The translations under genes were made by a program, and so were the position numbers. Shown piece by piece: positions 59,640-64,000 of a stretch of DNA of 64,000 bases. The notes under the pieces were generated by a model. The model worked only from the letters and a program-made list of their open reading frames with translations. It was not told the origin of the DNA and ran no database searches. Position 1 is the first letter of the stretch; each line of letters starts with the position of its first letter. This DNA comes from Corylus avellana (lineage: Eukaryota; Streptophyta; Magnoliopsida; Fagales; Betulaceae). Location: the NCBI RefSeq assembly GCF_901000735.1, contig NC_081542.1, positions 41,688,375-41,752,374 of the forward strand, in the 5' to 3' direction.

Positions 59640-60742
59640 GGGTAACAAGGGTAATTGCGTAACTCCGGCCGAATCGCGTGTAGGCCACGAAGAAGGAGAA
59701 GCGTGGGAGAATGAGCTGTCGGGTAAAATAGATACTCCCGTCAGAAAACCCAGTTCCAGCTGACGTTTGGGTACGTGGTTGCGTGAGTTCGCACCGCTTG
59801 CCTTTAAGACGCGTAAGGAACAAAAGACGCGTGTCGAGACGTGATTGAGTGGCGGGGGTAGGGGAACACCTGTTGGTCCAAGTGAGCGGTTCAAAGGGGT
59901 GTGGGGGGCCGATAAAGAGTGGGCAATAGCCTGGAAATTAAAGCAAAGCCACCCCCATGGCAGCCATCAATCAAATCATAAAGTCCAAAAATACCGATCC
60001 AAAACACGCGGCGAGATACCAGACTATGCCGACAACTTCTTCAACCTGCTATCCCCAGTTGCCACTCCTAAATTTCCTCACGCTCCCCACACCGCTCACC
60101 TGGAATTTAGTACATAATTAAACATCTGAATTTACGAAATATTCTACAAATTAAAAAATATATATATATATAATAAAATATGTGGGCATAGGTAGATTTA
60201 TGTGATTAAATAACTTTCGAAATACCCAAGAATTAGTCAAAAAGAAGATGGAACTCGTAGCACGCGGTAATAAATTGAATTAAATGCCGGGGTTAATTAA
60301 AATGAGGAGAATGATGATAATATGATATAGGAAGCGAGTATAGTTACGCGCGGAAAGGGAGCGTGGAGGGTGGCAGCTGCACCGCACGCAAAGTACTATA
60401 GCGTATGCAGCCGTTAGATAAAGAAGGGGTGATGATGAAACGACCACTCACAGCGACAAAACCCACATGCCACGTAATTCGGAGACAACAATACTAAAAT
60501 GCACCACCCACGCTCTCATTCCCAGCCGCCCTCCTCCCAAATTCTCAGTCAAATCCCTCGTTGACTGCGCCCCTTTCTCTCTCTCATCAATTTATCGCCG
60601 AATCCTCTCAACCCCTTCTATAAAACCAACCATCCTCGCACTTCTCAATTGCGAGACCGGCCTTTGCCATCTCTTTCTCTAGTTTCCCAAACTCAACCCA
60701 CGTAGTTAAAGCGAAGGAGGCTAAAAAGAAAAAAAGGAATAT
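59640..60742 (+). promoter_or_regulatory. ERF gene upstream region
   Basis: GC-richer blocks at 59640-59980 and 60330-60740 sit around an AT-rich spacer. Visible motifs: GGTACGTGGTT (about 59768), ACGCGTGTC (about 59827), CCACGTAA (60470), a GCC box AGCCGCC (60524-60530), W-box cores AGTCAA (60547-60552) and TTGACT (60561-60566), and the TATA box below. Binding is inferred from motif identity only. Open frames here have no family features. Confidence 0.45.
60618..60625 (+). promoter_or_regulatory. TATA box of the ERF gene
   Basis: CTATAAAA about 118 bases before the ATG at 60743. Transcription would start near 60650, giving a leader of roughly 90 bases that is purine-rich just before the ATG. 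Confidence 0.7.
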
Positions 60743-61453
60743 ATGGCGCCGAGGGAAAAAACGGCCGCCGTTAAGGGTAACGGAAACGGTAACGGAAAGG
60801 AGGTGCATTTTAGGGGAGTGAGGAAGAGGCCGTGGGGGAGATACGCGGCGGAGATCAGAGACCCCGGCAAGAAGAGCCGCGTTTGGCTCGGAACCTTCGA
60901 CACGGCCGAGGAAGCGGCTCGGGCCTACGATGCCGCAGCCATAGAGTTCCGCGGCTCCAAGGCCAAGACCAACTTTCCTACGCCCCCCGAAACCGCGAAC
61001 AAGAAGAATAATAATAGTGATAATAACAATCAGAGCCCGAGCCAGAGCAGCACGGTGGAATCGTCCAGCCGCGAGCCGGCTCTGATGATGGATTCCTCGC
61101 CGTTGGATCTGAACCTCACGGACTGCGGCGCGGGATTCGGCTCCTCCACTGTGAAGTTCCCCTTCCAGCAGCACAACCGGCAGGTCCCGACGGTCGGAGT
61201 GTTCGCCGGTGGTATGCCGGTGACGAACCAGATGATCTATTTCGACGCGATCGCTCGCGCCGGGCTGGTGGCGAGTCAGCCCTATCAACGGCCGAAACTC
61301 GATCATTTCCACTCGGCGGGGTTCGTCCGTGTGGCCCAGAGCGACTCGGACTCCTCGTCCGTCATCGATTTGAACCATCAGGATGTCAGGACCCGGAGAG
61401 CCCTCAATCTCAATATCGATCTCAACCACCCTCCGCCGCCGGAAATCGCCTAA
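60743..61453 (+). CDS. AP2/ERF transcription factor, group VIII repressor type, 236 aa
   Basis: Intronless. One AP2/ERF domain covers residues 22-79, with [18 protein letters not shown] and [16 protein letters not shown]. The alanine and aspartate in A-A-E-I-R-D are the pair typical of ERF rather than DREB proteins, so binding to the GCC box is expected. K-T-N-F-P follows. There are three EAR-like repression motifs: L-D-L-N-L (121-125), V-I-D-L-N (207-211) and the C-terminal [11 protein letters not shown]. This places it with ERF3/ERF4-type active repressors, which recruit TOPLESS-type corepressors. Asn-rich and Ser-rich linkers lie between. The start is the first ATG after the TATA box. The coding region is much more GC-rich than its flanks, as usual for this family. 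Confidence 0.95.
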   Translation: MAPREKTAAVKGNGNGNGKEVHFRGVRKRPWGRYAAEIRDPGKKSRVWLGTFDTAEEAARAYDAAAIEFRGSKAKTNFPTPPETANKKNNNSDNNNQSPSQSSTVESSSREPALMMDSSPLDLNLTDCGAGFGSSTVKFPFQQHNRQVPTVGVFAGGMPVTNQMIYFDAIARAGLVASQPYQRPKLDHFHSAGFVRVAQSDSDSSSVIDLNHQDVRTRRALNLNIDLNHPPPPEIA

Positions 61454-61735
61454 GCTTTTCCCGGAAATCTACGGATTTTAATCTCGTTTCCTCGGTTTTT
61501 AATTTCGTTTTCGTTTTCTCTAAGTTAGGAAGAAAAAAAAAAAAGAAAACGAAAGTACCAAAAGCTCGATGTGAATACGTAGCTCATGATCTCCTTTTTT
61601 TTTGCAACAGTGTAACGAAACGTTGAGTTTCCTGCTGTTGTTCTAAGGCTCTATTTATTTTCCCTTTTCCCCGGTTGTAATCTCTGATTTCACGGCATTA
61701 TTTTTCTTCACTGAATTAACATCGATAATTTCCCA

Positions 61736-61741
61736 AATAAA
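61736..61741 (+). terminator. Poly(A) signal AATAAA of the ERF gene
   Basis: AATAAA about 283 bases after the stop codon, preceded by T-rich upstream elements. Confidence 0.5.
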
Positions 61742-61759
61742 AGCATATGAAATTCTACA

Positions 61760-64000
61760 GTTTCCGTGTCTGATCCATTATCCGCCGATTAAATCGCCGG
61801 CGAACGCCGCCGGGAATTCTGAGAAAGGGAGACAAATGGGACGTGGGGGATCGGATCCATGATAGTACGGACAGCACACGAGTTTTGGTTGTGCATTGAT
61901 CAGAGAGAGTAAAAAAATGGTAGATGCCCAGAATCGGTGCCGCGTGGCATTGTTTCCATTTTGACTTTGACTAAAAAAAATGCATCTGAGTATTGTGGGC
62001 GCGCGAGGACATGTGTCAATCATCGGTCGGCTAGTGCTACTATTATGGGTTTTATTCGGAGGTGCATAATCTGTACTTGATGGACTCTTGTCAATATTCC
62101 AAACTTTTTTTAGCGGATAACAAAAATGATATTCTCGTAGTAGGCCGGTCGCTTATCTTCTAATTATTAATTTATTAATATGTTAATAAATAAATAATCA
62201 TACGTGCTTGCGACACAAGTGTCTCCGCGATTCATTCATATATTCTCGAGCATTGTGAGGAATGAGGATACCACTTTACTTTTTCTTTTTCTTTTTTTAA
62301 TTTTGGTTGGATGTAAATTGGTCATACGTTGTCGTATGTGTTTGGTTGTTTTTGCATATAATTGGAAACAACTTTTCCTTTTTCTTTTAATAAATACAAA
62401 GGTGCAGGCCCGACGGATAAGGGGGAACATATATATATATATTTGGAAACAACTTGATCTCTCTCCAACCCCCAAAAAAAAAAATTAATTAATTAATTAA
62501 TTAATTCAAAATTAGTGAATTAAAGGTTAAATTTTTTGATCTGTTTAACTAAGTGATTTGGATTCGGGTTAACTCATAATTGACAAAATGATTAAACAAA
62601 AATTTAGCTTGTTAATTTAATTAATTAGTGAGTTGGTGACTAACTTTTGTTAATTATATACACTTTATATCATTTCACCCAATATATAAGCTATCATGTT
62701 ATTTTACTAAAAATAAATAAAATTGTAGTGTAAAAGTTTAAATATGTTAATCATTTTCCTACCAAACATATAGAGTAGACGTAAACGGAAATTAAAGATG
62801 AGAAGAACATAAATAGAATTAGATATAAAGTATATTATGGATTTGAATCATGAAACTTTAAGATGAGGATATTACGTTCATCAGGAGTAATTTTACAAGT
62901 CCCTCTTGAGTTCCTTCAGAAATAATGTGACAAGTAAATTTACAATTTAATTAAAATTCAATAATGATCGATCACAAGCTCAATAGTGAATTTAATAGCC
63001 ACATCATTCTTGAAAAGACATAAGAGAGACTTGTAGCATTACTCGTTTGTCAGAGAGTCGCTCTCCTCCTATTCAATATTCTCTAAATAAAGATACAATT
63101 ATTATTATTATTATTATTATTATTGTTGTTGTTATTTGAGATTCCCTGTTTTAAACTGTGTTGGCCTTTGGCGTGGAAGTTGATAAATGAGATGATGACA
63201 TGGGTTGATAGTGAAAGAAGATAAATCTTGGAGGCCAAGTTTTGTCGGTAATTACAAAATTGAAAGCAAAAGGTTCTTTGCAAAAGGAAGGAAAGACGTC
63301 TTCTTGCAAGCGTCTAATCCACCAGAATAAACCAATTACTGCAAATTACTGTGACAACCACCAGTAATTTATACAGGAATTCTTTTGGAACCATGGGTCT
63401 TATTGGCGGATTTTACCCAGTTTGTCTCTATGATTAAGAATATCTTTCTTTCTTTTTTTAAAAATAAAAAATAAAAAAATAAAAATTGAAGTGTTGCATT
63501 CGTATGAGCCAACCAAGCACTCCCGTGGGTGTTAATGGTCTACATATTTTATAGTCTAATATTTTAAAAGGTGTTCCTTGATTTGCCAAGATTGTCATGC
63601 TTGACTAAGACATTCTTTAGATGGTTTTGGATTATACCATATCTTTGAGAAAATTTTTTGTAGACTTCACGTGTCCGAACAAGATAATTGACGGTTTAAA
63701 ACCTGTTTAGACGTATGAGTTTTATAAGAACTTTCATATCTAGCAATTCGAACAATAAAATCATTCAGAATTTGTGAATATTAGAAAATTTATCTTATTT
63801 TCCATAACTGGTGAAATGCGAAAAATAAAAAAATAATAATAATAATTAAAAAAAAAACCAATAAACAAGCATTCACAAAATACAGAAATTTATATAGTTT
63901 ACTACTAAGGTCTACCTCCATAAAATTTCAACGATATTTCACTATTTTTCGAGAGAAACATTACACAAGGTGTCAATAACACATCCTTAATTACCAAACC
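61760..64000. other. Intergenic, no gene seen
   Basis: 61780-62040 is moderately GC-rich but without a convincing frame. Beyond it the DNA is AT-rich with a (TTAA)n repeat at 62484-62506 and a (TTA)n repeat at about 63096-63122. The end (63660-63790) resembles the dispersed repeat seen near 4.4-4.9 kb. Confidence 0.5.

Noticed and set aside
59529..59894. Minus-strand open frame of 121 codons
   Set aside because: It lies in the GC-richer upstream region of the ERF gene, with no family motif and no clear exon borders.
60608..61429. Minus-strand open frame of 273 codons opposite the ERF gene
   Set aside because: It mirrors the GC-rich ERF coding sequence. The translation has biased R/G/H composition and no recognisable domain; the sense-strand AP2 domain explains the region.
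1..64000. tRNA, rRNA, CRISPR or organelle-derived insertions
   Set aside because: I looked for tRNA T-loop motifs, regularly spaced repeats and recognisable plastid or mitochondrial genes and saw none.

Overview
This is a 64 kb piece of a plant nuclear genome, most likely from a woody eudicot. The evidence is long AT-rich intergenic DNA full of microsatellites and short inverted-repeat transposons, GT-AG introns in most genes, and plant-only protein families (Di19, NFD6-like, DYW-class PPR, AP2/ERF, plant MACPF). GGTGGCC/GAGCCACCCC-type GC-rich repeats suggest a tree lineage such as Fagales, but that is only an impression. There is one assembly gap (13877-14424). All gene models come from reading splice sites and family resemblance by eye; no alignment or search was run.

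Layout. Position 2-130 is the 3' end of an unrecognised plus-strand gene. 0.3-9.7 kb is intergenic with MITEs and tandem duplications. 9803-12551 is a three-exon gene for a small plant-specific protein. 13.0-14.7 kb holds two related MULE-like elements with a GC-rich core. 15674-16696 is an NFD6-like organelle protein. 22216-24120 (minus) is an OB-fold nucleic-acid-binding protein. 24.4-26.3 kb is a pile of nested inverted-repeat elements. 28409-32064 is a five-exon Di19 zinc-finger gene containing what looks like a textbook AT-AC U12-type intron. 36057-37081 is a two-exon gene for a 44-residue membrane microprotein. 39924-42767 is an intronless 947-residue DYW PPR protein. It converges on 43643-48738 (minus), a seven-exon MACPF-domain gene. 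49-58.5 kb is a transposon graveyard with MITEs and three LINE remnants in the same orientation. 60743-61453 is an intronless ERF repressor with a GC-rich promoter. 61.8-64 kb shows no gene.

How the genes relate. They are independent eukaryotic transcription units, not an operon. Several (Di19, ERF with EAR motifs, MACPF) belong to families tied to stress or defence signalling, while NFD6-like and the DYW PPR point to organelles. I see no evidence that they form a pathway. The strongest observations are the AT-AC intron in Di19, the microprotein gene split over an 890 bp intron, the triple-nested inverted-repeat element, the MULE with a 9 bp target duplication, and the LINE relic whose stops fall mostly at tryptophan codons.
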